A stretch of DNA of 64,000 bases from Bradyrhizobium retamae. Its GTDB lineage: Bacteria; Pseudomonadota; Alphaproteobacteria; Rhizobiales; Xanthobacteraceae. The notes under the pieces were generated by a model. The model searched no databases. It had not been told where the DNA came from and saw only the letters and a program-made list of their open reading frames with translations. Location of the stretch: the NCBI RefSeq assembly GCF_001440415.1, contig NZ_LLYA01000154.1, positions 1 through 64,000 on the forward strand, read 5' to 3'. Numbering within the stretch: the stretch's first letter is position 1; the number at the start of each line of letters is the position of its first letter. The position numbers and the translations under genes were made by a program. Shown here piece by piece: positions 8,851-19,444 of this stretch.

Positions 8851-9699
8851 ATGACCCCTTCCCGCGATATTTCCCGCCTCATCGAGATCATGGCGGCGCT
8901 GCGAACGCCGGTCACCGGCTGCCCGTGGGACCTCGAACAGAACTTTGCGACGATCGCGCCCTACACCATCGAAGAAGCCTATGAGGTGGCCGATGCGATC
9001 ACACGCGGCGATCTCGATGATCTCCGCGAGGAACTCGGCGATCTCCTGCTGCAGGTCGTCTATCACGCCCGCATGGCGGAAGAGCAAAACGCATTTGCCT
9101 TCGGCGACGTGGTCGAGGCGATCACAGGCAAGCTGATACGCCGTCATCCGCATGTGTTCGCCGACAGGGACGGCAACATCGCTCCCGCGGGCATCAAGAG
9201 CGCGTGGGAACGCATAAAGGCTGAGGAAAAGGCCGAGCGCGCGGCGCGGCGGCCGCCGGAGGAGACCGCGCACAGATCGCTGCTGGCAACCGTCAAGGCC
9301 GGCCAGCCGGCCCTGACGCGCGCGATGGAATTGCAGCGCAAGGCCTCAACCGTCGGCTTCGACTGGAACGATCCCCGCGCAGTCCTGCATAAGATTCGCG
9401 AGGAGGCTGACGAAATCGAAGCAGCCCTGGACAACGGCAAGCCTGACGAACTCGCGGCGGAAACCGGCGATCTCCTGTTCGCGCTGGTCAATCTGGCGCG
9501 GCATGTCGGCGCCGATCCCGAAACCGCGCTGCGCGGCACCAACGCCAAGTTCGAGCGCCGTTTTGCCTATATCGAGCGCGTACTCGCGGCCAAAGGCCGC
9601 TCGCTCGAGGACGCATCGCTAGCCGAAATGGATGCGTTGTGGGATGAAGCCAAGGAAGCTGAACAGCCGGCCGCCTCAGCGCAGAGTGATCGGAGATAG
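8851..9699 (+). CDS. mazG: Nucleoside triphosphate pyrophosphohydrolase
   Basis: 282 residues from the ATG at 8851 (MTPSRDISRLIEIMAALRTP). Two tandem MazG domains are visible. The first contains CPWDLEQ, IEEAYEVADAI and LREELGDLLLQVVYHA (the EExxE...ExxD Mg-binding pattern). The second contains KIREEADEIEAAL and ETGDLLFALVNLARH. The enzyme removes aberrant NTPs and hydrolyses NTP to NMP and PPi. It is slightly longer than the E. coli protein. It is flanked by queC (divergent) and hflX (convergent). Confidence 0.95.
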   Translation: MTPSRDISRLIEIMAALRTPVTGCPWDLEQNFATIAPYTIEEAYEVADAITRGDLDDLREELGDLLLQVVYHARMAEEQNAFAFGDVVEAITGKLIRRHPHVFADRDGNIAPAGIKSAWERIKAEEKAERAARRPPEETAHRSLLATVKAGQPALTRAMELQRKASTVGFDWNDPRAVLHKIREEADEIEAALDNGKPDELAAETGDLLFALVNLARHVGADPETALRGTNAKFERRFAYIERVLAAKGRSLEDASLAEMDALWDEAKEAEQPAASAQSDRR

Positions 9700-9719
9700 G
9701 ACGCGCGTTCGCGCGACAA

Positions 9720-11096
9720 TTACGCCACCCGCGGAACGGCATCAAACCGCGACACCACGATATCGCGCTTGGTCTCGTCGACGCGCACCGTCATGTCGAA
9801 ACGTCCGTCGCGGAGTTCCTTGTTGAGCACTTCGGCATTGCGATGCAGCCAACTTATGCCGGCGCCATCGGAAGCGTCGATGGAGAGGTCGAGCGTCGTG
9901 CGCGTCGCCGCCAGGCGATCCTCGATCGCGGTCAGCAACGCATCGATCCCCTCGCCTGACGCGGCGGAGACCAGGAAGCATGGCCGCTCCGGCGGACGGC
10001 GCGCGGCGATGTTGCGCAGGTTCTCGCGTTCCTCGGGATCGAAGCGATCGATCTTATTCCAGACCTCGAGGATACGTGCGCCGGCATCCGGATCGATGCC
10101 GAGCTGACGCAGCACGGCATCAACGTCGCGCTCCTGCGCCTCCGCGTCTTCATGCGAGATGTCGCGGACGTGGAGAATGATATCGGCCTCCAGCACTTCT
10201 TCCAGCGTGGCGCGGAAGGCGGCGACGAGCTGCGTCGGCAGGTTGGAGATGAATCCGACGGTGTCCGAGAGCATCGCCTTGCCGCCATGCGGCAGGCTCA
10301 GCGCGCGCAAGGTCGGATCCAGCGTCGCAAACAGCATGTCGGCCGCCTGCACGTCGGCGCGCGTGAGCCGGTTGAACAGGGTCGATTTGCCGGCATTGGT
10401 GTAGCCGACAAGCGCAACCACGCGATACGGCACCCGCTGCCGGCCGGCGCGGTGCAGCCGCCGCGTCGCCTGCACCTTCTTCAGTTCATTTTCCAGCCGC
10501 GTGATACGGTCGCCGATCAGGCGGCGGTCGGCCTCGATCTGGGTCTCGCCGGGACCGCCCATGAAGCCGAAACCGCCGCGCTGGCGCTCCAGATGGGTCC
10601 AGGACCGCACCAGACGGCTGCGCTGATAATTCAGGTGTGCGAGCTCGACTTGCAGCGCGCCTTCCTTGGTCTTGGCGCGGCGGCCGAAAATTTCCAAAAT
10701 CAGCCCGGTGCGGTCGAGCACCTTGGTGTTCCAGGCCTTCTCGAGGTTGCGCTGCTGGATCGGCGACAACGCGCAATCCATCACCACCAGCTCGATGTCA
10801 TGGCCTGCGATCAGGCCCGTGATCTCCTCGACCTTGCCTTTGCCGAGGTAAGTCGCTGGACGGATCTGGGTCACTGGCGCAATCAGCGCATCGGCGATCG
10901 TGAGGTCGATGGCGCGCGCCAGACCCGTGGCTTCCTCGAGCCGGCCCTCGAAATCGCGCACAGCCTCGTTCGCCTGCGCATCGGCATCGCCGCGGCGCAT
11001 TCGCAAATATGGGCCGATGACGATCACCCGCCCGCTTTGTTTGGCCCCCGCCGACCGCGGACGGTCGACGCTCCCTTCACGGTCGAAGGGTTCCAA
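9720..11096 (-). CDS. hflX: Ribosome-associated GTPase HflX
   Basis: 458 residues from a TTG codon at 11096, the first plausible start after hfq. The HflX-specific N-terminal domain (about 1-210) ends with the glycine motif GGFGFMGGPGETQIE. The G domain follows: GYTNAGKST (231-239), DTVGF (278-282) and NKID near 345. HflX binds 50S subunits and rescues or splits stalled ribosomes. The gene follows hfq by 11 bases, the usual hfq-hflX order. The TTG start should lower its translation relative to hfq. Confidence 0.95.
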   Translation of the reverse strand: MEPFDREGSVDRPRSAGAKQSGRVIVIGPYLRMRRGDADAQANEAVRDFEGRLEEATGLARAIDLTIADALIAPVTQIRPATYLGKGKVEEITGLIAGHDIELVVMDCALSPIQQRNLEKAWNTKVLDRTGLILEIFGRRAKTKEGALQVELAHLNYQRSRLVRSWTHLERQRGGFGFMGGPGETQIEADRRLIGDRITRLENELKKVQATRRLHRAGRQRVPYRVVALVGYTNAGKSTLFNRLTRADVQAADMLFATLDPTLRALSLPHGGKAMLSDTVGFISNLPTQLVAAFRATLEEVLEADIILHVRDISHEDAEAQERDVDAVLRQLGIDPDAGARILEVWNKIDRFDPEERENLRNIAARRPPERPCFLVSAASGEGIDALLTAIEDRLAATRTTLDLSIDASDGAGISWLHRNAEVLNKELRDGRFDMTVRVDETKRDIVVSRFDAVPRVA

Positions 11097-11107
11097 TCAA
11101 TTCACTC

Positions 11108-11356
11108 TCAAGCCGGAGCATCCTCGCCGCCCTCGAACAACTGGATCGGAGCGCCGGGCATGATGGTCGAGATCGCATGCTTGTAGACTAGCTGCGAGTG
11201 GCCGTCGCGCCGAAGCAGCAAGCAGAAATTGTCGAACCAGGTGACTATCCCCTGCAGCTTTACTCCGTTGACCAGAAAGATCGTTAGTGGCGTTTTTGTT
11301 TTACGAACGTGATTTAGGAAGGTGTCTTGTAGATTTTGTGCGCGGTCTGCCGCCAT
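11108..11356 (-). CDS. hfq: RNA chaperone Hfq
   Basis: 82 residues. The Sm1 motif ([27 protein letters not shown]) and Sm2 motif ([10 protein letters not shown]) are complete, and the short acidic tail (FEGGEDAPA) matches alphaproteobacterial Hfq, known as NrfA in rhizobia, where it supports nifA expression. It forms hexamers that pair sRNAs with mRNAs. It sits at the end of the ntr cluster, with a 300-base gap before it that probably carries its own promoter. Confidence 0.97.
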   Translation of the reverse strand: MAADRAQNLQDTFLNHVRKTKTPLTIFLVNGVKLQGIVTWFDNFCLLLRRDGHSQLVYKHAISTIMPGAPIQLFEGGEDAPA

Positions 11357-11656
11357 TGTTTTTGTCCCGCCGTCTTGTGCTTCTTTTTATTAAGCCGGTT
11401 GTTACTCTCTCACGGAGCCTGCCCCGACCTGCCGGCCCACCCTGAGATCCCCCTCCGGTCGGCTCGGCAGCACGATTAGAGGGTACGCGCGGTTATTAGG
11501 CAAGCCAGTTCGGGCGCCACCGGCGCGGAACCCAGTGGCCATTCTCCGCAAGTGTCCGGAAAGAGATAAATATTCCCAAGCAGATGCATGGATCGGAGAG
11601 ACCCCATTGGGTTGGGCGCGCGTTCGATTCGAGTCGCATACGCGATTCAATCAGCG
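11357..11656. other. Leader region of hfq, no gene seen
   Basis: This stretch lies between the end of ntrX and the start of hfq, both on the minus strand. Bases 11380-11400 are A/T-rich, which suits an hfq promoter or leader. I found no coding frame with support and no clear terminator with a T-run for ntrX. Confidence 0.5.
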
Positions 11657-13027
11657 TCAGCCAACACCCAGTGCCTTGAGCTTGCGGTGCAGTGCCGAAC
11701 GCTCCATGCCGACGAATTCGGCTGTACGCGAAATATTGCCCGAGAACCGGCTGATCTGCGCGATCAGGTAGTCACGCTCGAACACTTCCCGAGCCTCGCG
11801 CAGCGGCAACCCCATGATGTGCTCGCCATTATTGCTGGTCGGCATCGCCGGCACCATCGAGCCGACGTCCTGAGGCAGCATATCGGCCGTGATGATCGCT
11901 TCCGGACCGCCGCCGGCCAGAATCATGACGCGCTCGACATTGTTCCGGAGCTGGCGGACGTTGCCGGGCCAGACATGGGACTGCAATACCGCCATTGCAT
12001 CCTGGCCGATCTGCCGCTTCGGCAAGCCCGTCGCCGCCGATATCTGGTCCATGAAATAATCGATCAGTTCGGGGATATCCTCGCGGCGTTCCGACAGCGG
12101 GGGAACACGGATCGGCACCACTGACAGTCGATGGTAGAGGTCCTCCCGGAATCGCCCTTCCGCGATCTCCTCCTCCAGATTGCGCGCGGTCGAGGAGATG
12201 ATTCGGACGTCGACATGAATCTTGGCAGCGCCTCCCGAGCGTTGAAAGGTCTGATCGACCAGCACGCGCAGGATCTTGTTCTGGGTTTCGCGCGGCATGT
12301 CGGCGATTTCGTCGATAAACAGCGTGCCGCCGTGCGCCTCTTCCAACGCGCCAGGCTTGCGCGGCTGCTCGCCGTTCGTCTGCTCGATGCCGAACAGCTC
12401 GACTTCCATCCGTTCCGGGGTGATCGCCGCGGCGTTGATGACGACGAACGGGCCTTCTGCCCGGCTCGATGCATTGTGCAGCGTGCGCGCTGCCAACTCC
12501 TTGCCCGAACCGGAGGGGCCGACGATCAGGATACGGCTGTTGGCCTTGGCCGCGCGGTCGATGGTCTGGCGCAACTGGTTCATGCAGGCGGAGCGCCCGG
12601 TGAGAACGCTCGCGGTGGGAGCCAGTTGCTTGAGTTCCTTCACCTCGCGCTTGAGGCGCGAGGTCTCCAGCGCCCGCGTCGCCACCAGGATCAGCCGGTC
12701 GGACTTGAACGGCTTTTCGATGAAGTCATAGGCGCCCCGCTTGATCGCCGCCACCGCGGTCTCGATGTTGCCGTGGCCGGAGATCATCACCACCGGAACG
12801 TCGGCGTGCTCCTTCTTGATTTGCTCGAGCAGTTGCAGGCCGTCGAGCTTGGAGCCCTGCAGCCAGATATCGAGAAACACCAGATGCGGGCGGCGGTTGG
12901 CGACCTCGGCCAACGCCGAATCGCTATCGCGCGCGGTACGGGTATTGAAGCCTTCGTCTTCCAGGATGCCCGCAACGAGGTCACGAATATCGGCTTCGTC
13001 GTCGACAATCAGAATGTCACTGGCCAT
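11657..13027 (-). CDS. ntrX: Nitrogen-regulation response regulator NtrX
   Basis: 456 residues. Receiver domain 1-120 with phosphoacceptor Asp53 and Lys104; AAA+ domain with Walker A GPSGSGKE (170-177) and Walker B LFIDE (236-240); C-terminal helix-turn-helix (ISRTAEFVGMERSALHRKLKALG). The sigma-54 contact loop GAFTGA is absent: after LFG comes IEQTNGEQPRKPG. This is also reported for other alphaproteobacterial NtrX proteins, so it probably does not activate sigma-54 promoters in the NtrC way. It overlaps ntrY by 11 bases, so they form one operon with a dedicated sensor. Confidence 0.95.
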   Translation of the reverse strand: MASDILIVDDEADIRDLVAGILEDEGFNTRTARDSDSALAEVANRRPHLVFLDIWLQGSKLDGLQLLEQIKKEHADVPVVMISGHGNIETAVAAIKRGAYDFIEKPFKSDRLILVATRALETSRLKREVKELKQLAPTASVLTGRSACMNQLRQTIDRAAKANSRILIVGPSGSGKELAARTLHNASSRAEGPFVVINAAAITPERMEVELFGIEQTNGEQPRKPGALEEAHGGTLFIDEIADMPRETQNKILRVLVDQTFQRSGGAAKIHVDVRIISSTARNLEEEIAEGRFREDLYHRLSVVPIRVPPLSERREDIPELIDYFMDQISAATGLPKRQIGQDAMAVLQSHVWPGNVRQLRNNVERVMILAGGGPEAIITADMLPQDVGSMVPAMPTSNNGEHIMGLPLREAREVFERDYLIAQISRFSGNISRTAEFVGMERSALHRKLKALGVG

Positions 13028-15362
13028 GGGTTACACCTGCCTTGTCAGTTGCCCGTTGCGGCTTCGGTTTTTGTTCATCATTGGTCGCGGATGCCGCCTC
13101 ATTGGTTTCGTCAATCTGTGGTTTTGCCTCCGGAGCCGGTTGCTTCGGCGCATGGCCGGATACGGCGAAACGCAGCCGCATCCAGGCGCCGCGCTGTCCG
13201 GGGCGGAAATCGGAGGCGTCCTTGAGCTCGATGCGGCCGCCATGGTCTTCCAAGACGCGGCCGACGATGGCGAGCCCGAGACCAGTGCCCTTCTGGCGCG
13301 TCGTCACATAGGGCTCCAGCAACCGCGCGCGGCTCACTTTCGGCAGGCCGATACCGTTGTCGATCACGTCGATCACGATGTCGTCGTTTTCGCGCGCGGC
13401 GATGACGTCGATGCGTCCCTTGCTGAGTTCTTCCGGCGGCACCTGCTCGATCGCCTCCGTCGCGTTCTTGATGATGTTGGTCAGCGCCTGGGAGATCAAC
13501 CGGCGATCGAACTGCGCGCGCATCGGATCCTGCTTGATATCGGCCTCGATATCGAGATCGGGATGTCCGACCTTCATCAGGAATACCGCCTGTCGCACGG
13601 TATCGGCGACGTCCTCGCCTTCCATGACCGGCTTTGGCATCCGCGCGAAGCGGGAGAATTCATCAACCATCCGCCTGATGTCGTCGACCTGCCGCACGAT
13701 GGTTTCGGTACATTGTTCGAAGATGTTCTTGTCTTCGGTGATGACCTTGCCGAATTTGCGGCGGATGCGTTCGGCCGAAAGCTGGATCGGCGTCAGCGGA
13801 TTCTTGATCTCATGGGCGATGCGGCGCGCCACGTCGCCCCATGCCGAGGTACGTTGCGCGGAGACGAGCTCCGTGATGTCGTCGAGCGTGATGATGTAGC
13901 TGTCGCGCGACTGGCTGGTCTGCTCGGCGCTGACGCGGACCGACAGGTTGCGCTCGTGGCCGTCGCGGTTGATCGTGATCTGGCCTTGCACCAGGCGCTG
14001 CGTCCCCTCACGCGCGGTCTTCATCATGTCGTCGAGCTCGGGCAGCACGTCCGACAGCGGATGGTCCAGCGTCTCCGATTCGGCGTGGCCGATGAGTTTT
14101 TCGGCCGAGCGATTCAGAATGCCGACGCTGCCCGAAGCGTCGACGCCGATGATACCGGCGCTGGCCGAGGACAGCACCGCCTCGATGAAGCGGCGTCGGC
14201 TGTCGATCAGCTCCGAGGCGCTGACCAGCTCGTCGCGCTGGGTACGCAATTCGGCCGTCATCTTGTTGAAGGTCTCGCCGAGTTGGGCGAGATCACCCTC
14301 GGATTTATGGACCGGCACCTGGACATGCAGATCGCCGGTCGAAACGATGTTGGCCGCGCTCATTAGATTGCGGATCGGCGCCACCAGCCAGTTGGCGAAA
14401 TTCAGCCCGATCAGCACCGACGCCATCAGAATGGTCAGCGCAATCACCGCAAACATCAGCGCGAAGGCGACCTGAATGCCGAGTCGGCGGGCTTCGATCT
14501 GGGCATATTCGGCGACGCTGGCCTCGGTCTGCTTGAGCTGGCTGATCACACGCGGATCGAGCAGGCGTGCCACGTAAAGGAAGGTATCGTCAAAGGCGCG
14601 CAACCGGATCACCGCGGCCACATAATTGGCTTCGGGAAAGACCGCGATCGGCGGCTCATCTTCATTGACGTTGCTGAGAAATTCCTGCGGCGGTGTCGTG
14701 AATTCCTGCTGGATTCCGGTCTTCGCCGTAACCAGGATGTTGCCATTCTTGTCAACCAGCATCGCGGCCGGCAGGTTTCGCGCGGCCGCATTCGCGGTCA
14801 GCAGTTCCTGAAACGACCGCCGGTCCTGATCATACAACGGTCGCGCACGGGCAATATCTTCCGTCATTCCCAGGATGTCGCCGCGGATAAGCCTTGCGTG
14901 CTCCTGCATGTAGGCACGGGCAACGGTCAGCGAGTTCTCTATGACCTCGCGTGTCGGACCCGAGAACAGCCGGTCGAGGCCGCGGTCGATGGTCACGTTG
15001 GCGACGATCGCGACGAGTACGGCCGGCAGCACGGCGATGATGGAGAACAGGCTGACGATCTGAACGTGCAGCCGTGCCGCGGCCCGGCCGCGCCGCCGCG
15101 CCTGGATCACCAGCCAGACTTCGCGGGCGATGATTGCGACCAGCAGAAGTGTGGTCGCTGCATTGATCAGCAGGAACGAATAGACAACCTGGCGCGTCGG
15201 CTCGATCGGCGTCAGACCGGCCAAGACGATGAAGGTCAGAAATGCTGACAGCAATGCGATCGCCACCGCAAACGGCGCCACCCACTTCCGCAGGATCCCC
15301 CCTCCGGATTCGGTAAGCGATGGGTCGAACGATGGTGCCGAGTTCGTCTCTGCGGTGGTCAT
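13017..15362 (-). CDS. ntrY: Membrane sensor histidine kinase NtrY
   Basis: 781 residues. The N-terminus has several membrane segments (from residue 28, WVAPFAVAIALLSAFLTFIVL, on), then a periplasmic region and a further membrane helix before a HAMP domain near residue 330. A PAS domain follows, then the phosphoacceptor helix [17 protein letters not shown] and the catalytic boxes IDNGIGLP and GTGLGLAIV. It is the sensor partner of NtrX, linked to nitrogen and redox control in alphaproteobacteria. There is a 171-base gap after ntrC, so ntrYX may have its own promoter. Confidence 0.95.
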   Translation of the reverse strand: MTTAETNSAPSFDPSLTESGGGILRKWVAPFAVAIALLSAFLTFIVLAGLTPIEPTRQVVYSFLLINAATTLLLVAIIAREVWLVIQARRRGRAAARLHVQIVSLFSIIAVLPAVLVAIVANVTIDRGLDRLFSGPTREVIENSLTVARAYMQEHARLIRGDILGMTEDIARARPLYDQDRRSFQELLTANAAARNLPAAMLVDKNGNILVTAKTGIQQEFTTPPQEFLSNVNEDEPPIAVFPEANYVAAVIRLRAFDDTFLYVARLLDPRVISQLKQTEASVAEYAQIEARRLGIQVAFALMFAVIALTILMASVLIGLNFANWLVAPIRNLMSAANIVSTGDLHVQVPVHKSEGDLAQLGETFNKMTAELRTQRDELVSASELIDSRRRFIEAVLSSASAGIIGVDASGSVGILNRSAEKLIGHAESETLDHPLSDVLPELDDMMKTAREGTQRLVQGQITINRDGHERNLSVRVSAEQTSQSRDSYIITLDDITELVSAQRTSAWGDVARRIAHEIKNPLTPIQLSAERIRRKFGKVITEDKNIFEQCTETIVRQVDDIRRMVDEFSRFARMPKPVMEGEDVADTVRQAVFLMKVGHPDLDIEADIKQDPMRAQFDRRLISQALTNIIKNATEAIEQVPPEELSKGRIDVIAARENDDIVIDVIDNGIGLPKVSRARLLEPYVTTRQKGTGLGLAIVGRVLEDHGGRIELKDASDFRPGQRGAWMRLRFAVSGHAPKQPAPEAKPQIDETNEAASATNDEQKPKPQRATDKAGVTHGQ

Positions 15363-15533
15363 TCCGGCAATTCGGTGAGCTGAAAGGGGTTATGGCCCGC
15401 CGGGGCGCGGACTGATGCATTCATATCACAATGTTGCCGAATTGCGACAATTCCACGGCGAGTCCGACCGCTAAAGCGATCGATCCCCAGCGGCGTCACC
15501 CGTCTTTATTGCGGAAGGAAGCAGGTGCAACCC

Positions 15534-16976
15534 CTAGCCGCCGCTCCGATAGACCTGGATATCGAGATCCCTGATCTTCTTCCGCAGCGTATTGCGGTTG
15601 AGGCCGAGCAGATCGGCCGCGCGAATCTGGTTGCCGCGCGTGGCCGCCAGCGCCGCAGTGAGCAGCGGTACCTCGATTTCCTTGAGGATGCGGTGGTAGA
15701 GGCCCGGCGGCGGCACGCCGTTCGGAAAGCCCGAGAAGTGCGAGGACAGGTAGGCCTCGACCGCGCCCCCGAGGTTTTCAACGCCGATCGGGGCGTTGGC
15801 GCCCGAGGTGACCGCCGGCGGCGCCAGCTCACCATCGATCACCGAGGCCGTAATGACGTCCTGCGGATAAAGCGCGGCCAGCCGGCGCGCGAGGTTTTCG
15901 AGCTCGCGTACGTTGCCAGGCCAACGGTGCTGCTTGAGCCGTTCCAGCGCCAGCGTGTCGAGCTTCTTCGGCGGCAAACCGTCCTTTTCGGCGAGCGAAA
16001 AGAAGTGCCGGATGAGATCGGGCAGATCCTCGATCCGCTCACGCAACGGCGGCAGGCGCAGAGGCACCACGTTCAGGCGGAAGAACAAGTCTTCCCGGAA
16101 CAGACCCTGCTGGATCAGGATGCGCAAATCCTTGTTGCTTGCCGCCACGATCCGTACGTCGGTCTTGATCGGGGTACGGCCGCCGACGGTGGTGTATTCG
16201 CCCTGCTGCAGTACCCGCAGCAGCCGCGTCTGCGCCTCCATCGGCATGTCGCCGATTTCATCAAGAAACAGAGTGCCACCCTCGGCCTGTTCAAACCGGC
16301 CTGAGGCGCGGGTGTTGGCGCCGGTGAACGCGCCGCGCTCGTGGCCGAACAACTCCGATTCGATCAGATCGCGCGGGATCGCCGCCATGTTGACGGCGAC
16401 AAACGGGCCGTTGCGGCGCTTGCCGTAGTCGTGCAGCGCGCGGGCAACCAGTTCCTTGCCGGTGCCGGACTCGCCGGAGATCATCACCGTGAGGTCGGTC
16501 TGCATCAGCCGCGCCAGCACCCGGTAGATCTCCTGCATCGCCGGCGAGCGGCCGACCAGGGGAATCGAATCGAATTCACCCTCGTCCGCGGCGCTTGTCA
16601 GCCGCTCCTTCGGCTCGGCCAATGCGCGGCCGACGATGGTGATGAGCTCCTTCAGGTCGAATGGCTTCGGCAGATATTCATAGGCGCCGCGTTCCGAGGC
16701 CCGGATCGCCGTCATGAAGGTATTCTGTGCGCTCATGACGATGACGGGAAGGTTCGGCCGCATCTTCTTGATGCGGGGCAGGAGATCGAACGCGTTCTCG
16801 TCCGGCATCACCACGTCGGTGATGACGAGGTCCCCCTCGCCCTGGCTGACCCAGCGCCATAGCGTCGCGGCATTTCCGGTCAGGCGCACTTCATATCCGG
16901 CGCGCGAAAGAGCCTGGTTCAGAACCGTGCGGATGGCGGTGTCGTCATCGGCAACGAGTATGCTACCTGCGGGCAT
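15534..16976 (-). CDS. ntrC: Nitrogen regulation response regulator NtrC (NR I)
   Basis: 480 residues. The receiver has DDD near the N-terminus and DVVMPDE containing the phospho-Asp. The AAA+ domain has GESGTGKE, the complete sigma-54 loop [13 protein letters not shown] and [10 protein letters not shown]. The Fis-type helix-turn-helix at the C-terminus reads [18 protein letters not shown]. It activates sigma-54 promoters for ammonium assimilation when phosphorylated by NtrB. It lies nine bases after ntrB. The intact GAFTGA loop contrasts with NtrX next door. Confidence 0.97.
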   Translation of the reverse strand: MPAGSILVADDDTAIRTVLNQALSRAGYEVRLTGNAATLWRWVSQGEGDLVITDVVMPDENAFDLLPRIKKMRPNLPVIVMSAQNTFMTAIRASERGAYEYLPKPFDLKELITIVGRALAEPKERLTSAADEGEFDSIPLVGRSPAMQEIYRVLARLMQTDLTVMISGESGTGKELVARALHDYGKRRNGPFVAVNMAAIPRDLIESELFGHERGAFTGANTRASGRFEQAEGGTLFLDEIGDMPMEAQTRLLRVLQQGEYTTVGGRTPIKTDVRIVAASNKDLRILIQQGLFREDLFFRLNVVPLRLPPLRERIEDLPDLIRHFFSLAEKDGLPPKKLDTLALERLKQHRWPGNVRELENLARRLAALYPQDVITASVIDGELAPPAVTSGANAPIGVENLGGAVEAYLSSHFSGFPNGVPPPGLYHRILKEIEVPLLTAALAATRGNQIRAADLLGLNRNTLRKKIRDLDIQVYRSGG

Positions 16977-16985
16977 TGCTATTCC

Positions 16986-18161
16986 TCATCTTGCGTCCTG
17001 TGAGGCAGGCGGCAGCGTACCCGGAACGCCGTCGCGGTTGCTTTGGTCGAACTGTTTGGTGGGATTGAACATCGGCATCAGCACGCGGAACGTCGTCTTC
17101 CGCGGCTGGGATTCGCATTCGATGATGCCGCCGTGATCGCCGACGATTTTGGCAACCAGGGCGAGACCCAGCCCGCTCCCGGTCTGCTTCGTCGTCACGA
17201 AGGGATCGAACAGGTTCGGCAGCAGGTCCTCCGGCACGCCGGAGCCGTTGTCCTTGACGCAGAATTCGAGCGGCAGCGACACCCGCGACTTCTTGCCCGG
17301 CACCGACAGGCGAACGCCCGGGCGGAAAGCGGTGGTGAGCTGGATTTCCGCGTCGCTACCGAGATCGGCGACCGCTTCGGCCGCGTTCTTCACGAGATTG
17401 AGGAAGACCTGAATGAGCTGGTCCTGATTGGCCAGCACCGGCGGCAGGGACGGATCGTAATCCTCGATGAAGCGGATGTTGCGGGCGAAGCCGGATTGCG
17501 CTAGCCGCTTCACGTGATCGAGTACGGAGTGGATGTTGACCGCCCCGCGCGCCACCGGGCGGTCGTCGCCGAACACTTCCATGCGGTCGACCAGGGTGAC
17601 AATGCGGTCGGCCTCATCGCAGATCAGCCGCGTCAGCATGCGGTCTTCGGACGAGGCCGCCTGCTCCAGCAATTGCGCCGCGCCGCGGATGCCCGACAAT
17701 GGGTTCTTGATCTCGTGCGCCAGCATCGCGGCCAGCGCGATTACCGAGCGCGCCGCGCTCCGGTGCGTCAACTGCCGGTCCATTTTGTCGGCGATGGTGC
17801 GCTCCTGCAGCATCACGACGATGTGGCCGGGCCGTTCGGTGAGCGGCGCTACGTGCAGATCGACCTGGCGATCGCCGCCGATGCGAGGCGTGCCGAGATC
17901 GACCTTGTATTCGTTCACCGGCGAGCCGCTCGATCGCACCTGGTCGATAAGCGCCAGCAGTGGGCTGCCGAACGGCACCAATTCTTTCAGCGACTGCCGC
18001 CGCAGGAACTGCGTCGAAATCTCGAAGAAGGATTCGGCGGCGATGTTGGCGTCGATGATGCGGCCGTCCGGCGCCACCAGCAGCACCGGGTTGGGCAGCG
18101 CGTTTAGAATGGCCTCGCTTTCGGAGGGCATGGCGCGGCGATATTCTGCGGCTGAATTCAT
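16986..18161 (-). CDS. ntrB: Nitrogen regulation sensor kinase NtrB (NR II)
   Basis: 391 residues from the ATG at 18161 ([19 protein letters not shown]). This start overlaps the dusB stop as ATGA, which favours it over the longer upstream frame. It is a soluble PAS domain ([23 protein letters not shown]), then the phosphoacceptor [20 protein letters not shown], the N box [10 protein letters not shown] and G boxes ([17 protein letters not shown]). No membrane segment is present. NtrB phosphorylates or dephosphorylates NtrC under PII control. Confidence 0.96.
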   Translation of the reverse strand: MNSAAEYRRAMPSESEAILNALPNPVLLVAPDGRIIDANIAAESFFEISTQFLRRQSLKELVPFGSPLLALIDQVRSSGSPVNEYKVDLGTPRIGGDRQVDLHVAPLTERPGHIVVMLQERTIADKMDRQLTHRSAARSVIALAAMLAHEIKNPLSGIRGAAQLLEQAASSEDRMLTRLICDEADRIVTLVDRMEVFGDDRPVARGAVNIHSVLDHVKRLAQSGFARNIRFIEDYDPSLPPVLANQDQLIQVFLNLVKNAAEAVADLGSDAEIQLTTAFRPGVRLSVPGKKSRVSLPLEFCVKDNGSGVPEDLLPNLFDPFVTTKQTGSGLGLALVAKIVGDHGGIIECESQPRKTTFRVLMPMFNPTKQFDQSNRDGVPGTLPPASQDAR

Positions 18162-19192
18162 GCAGCAGCACTCCATGCGAAATCGTCGAACGCGTCCTGG
18201 AGTGATCGATGCACGCGATGCGGATCCTCCGACGTCAGAATCGTTTGCCGCCAGCCCTTCAGCGTCTTCGCGGGCGCGCGGCTGCATTGCGCCGCCACCT
18301 CCAGCGCCCAGCCGAGATGCTTGCGCGCATGCTTGAGCCCGATGCGCAGCCCGTAATGGCTGCAGATTTCGTCGTAGAGTGCGCGCACATGCGCGAGTTG
18401 TTCGGCCAGCGACGGCGCAGTCTCAGCCTGTCCGGTCTCAAGCCGACGGCCGATCTGGCCCGGCAGCCAGGGCTGGCCCTGCGCACCGCGCCCGATCATC
18501 ACGGCGTCCGCGCCCGACACTTCCAGTGCGCGGACCGCCTGCTCGAATGAGGTGATGTCGCCGTTGACGACGAGCGGCACGGAAACCGCGTGCCTGACCG
18601 CCCGCACGCCGGCCCAATCGGCGACGCCTTTGTAAAACTGGCAGCGCGTGCGCCCGTGCACGGTGATCATCTGCACCCCGGCGGCTTCCGCGCGGCGCGC
18701 CAGCTCGGGTGCGTTGAGCGAGCGATCGTCCCAGCCGAGCCGCATCTTCAGCGTCACCGGCACCTTGACCGCCACGATCGTGGCTTCGATCAGCTTGAGG
18801 GCATGATCGAGATCGCGCATCAGCGCCGAGCCGGACTGGCCGCCGGTGACATGACGCGCCGGACAGCCCATGTTGATGTCGATGATGTCGGCGCCGGCAG
18901 CCTCCGCAACCCTCGCCCCCTCCGCCATCCAGTGCGCCTCGCAGCCCGCGAGCTGAACGACATGCGATCCGACACCGGCTGTCTCGCAGCGCAGAATTGA
19001 CATCGGCCTGCCGTGCACGAGTTCGTCGCTGGCGGTCATCTCCGAGACGACCAGTCCGGCGCCGAGCGTGGCGGCAAGGCGTCGAAAGGGGGCATCGGTG
19101 ACGCCGGACATCGGCGCCAGAAGGACCCGGTTGGCGACAGCAATCTCGCCTATTTTCAACGGCTTAGGGCGTGAACTTTCCGGGCCGGTCAC
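18158..19192 (-). CDS. dusB: tRNA dihydrouridine synthase DusB (NifR3)
   Basis: 344 residues with a GTG start. FMN-binding TIM barrel: [15 protein letters not shown], the active-site segment [19 protein letters not shown] with the catalytic Cys, LKMRLGWDD, and [13 protein letters not shown]. It reduces uridine to dihydrouridine in tRNA. In Rhizobiales and Rhodobacter it is the first gene of the nifR3-ntrB-ntrC operon, as here, and may be translationally coupled to ntrB through the ATGA overlap. Confidence 0.96.
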   Translation of the reverse strand: MTGPESSRPKPLKIGEIAVANRVLLAPMSGVTDAPFRRLAATLGAGLVVSEMTASDELVHGRPMSILRCETAGVGSHVVQLAGCEAHWMAEGARVAEAAGADIIDINMGCPARHVTGGQSGSALMRDLDHALKLIEATIVAVKVPVTLKMRLGWDDRSLNAPELARRAEAAGVQMITVHGRTRCQFYKGVADWAGVRAVRHAVSVPLVVNGDITSFEQAVRALEVSGADAVMIGRGAQGQPWLPGQIGRRLETGQAETAPSLAEQLAHVRALYDEICSHYGLRIGLKHARKHLGWALEVAAQCSRAPAKTLKGWRQTILTSEDPHRVHRSLQDAFDDFAWSAAA

Positions 19193-19444
19193 GGCGTTCT
19201 CATGGTTGGGGCGGCGGCTTCATTGCAACCGTCGGCGCATATTGTGAGCACAAATCTTGGGCAGTCAAGCTTCTTGCCTACACTTTAGACAGATCTATCA
19301 TTTGTGCAAGTGCACTGCAACAAAAACCGCTTTTCCCACAGCGCATGGGAAACGCTCTGTTTTTCCGTATCCGGCATGGTAAGGGCTGTGCGCCAGCGCG
19401 CCCGACACCCTCCTCAACCCTGATTCGTTTGTATTTGAGTGCAG

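Noticed and set aside
12131..14366. Long plus-strand open frames opposite ntrX and ntrY
   Set aside because: They mirror well-supported genes and have shadow-like composition with no domains.
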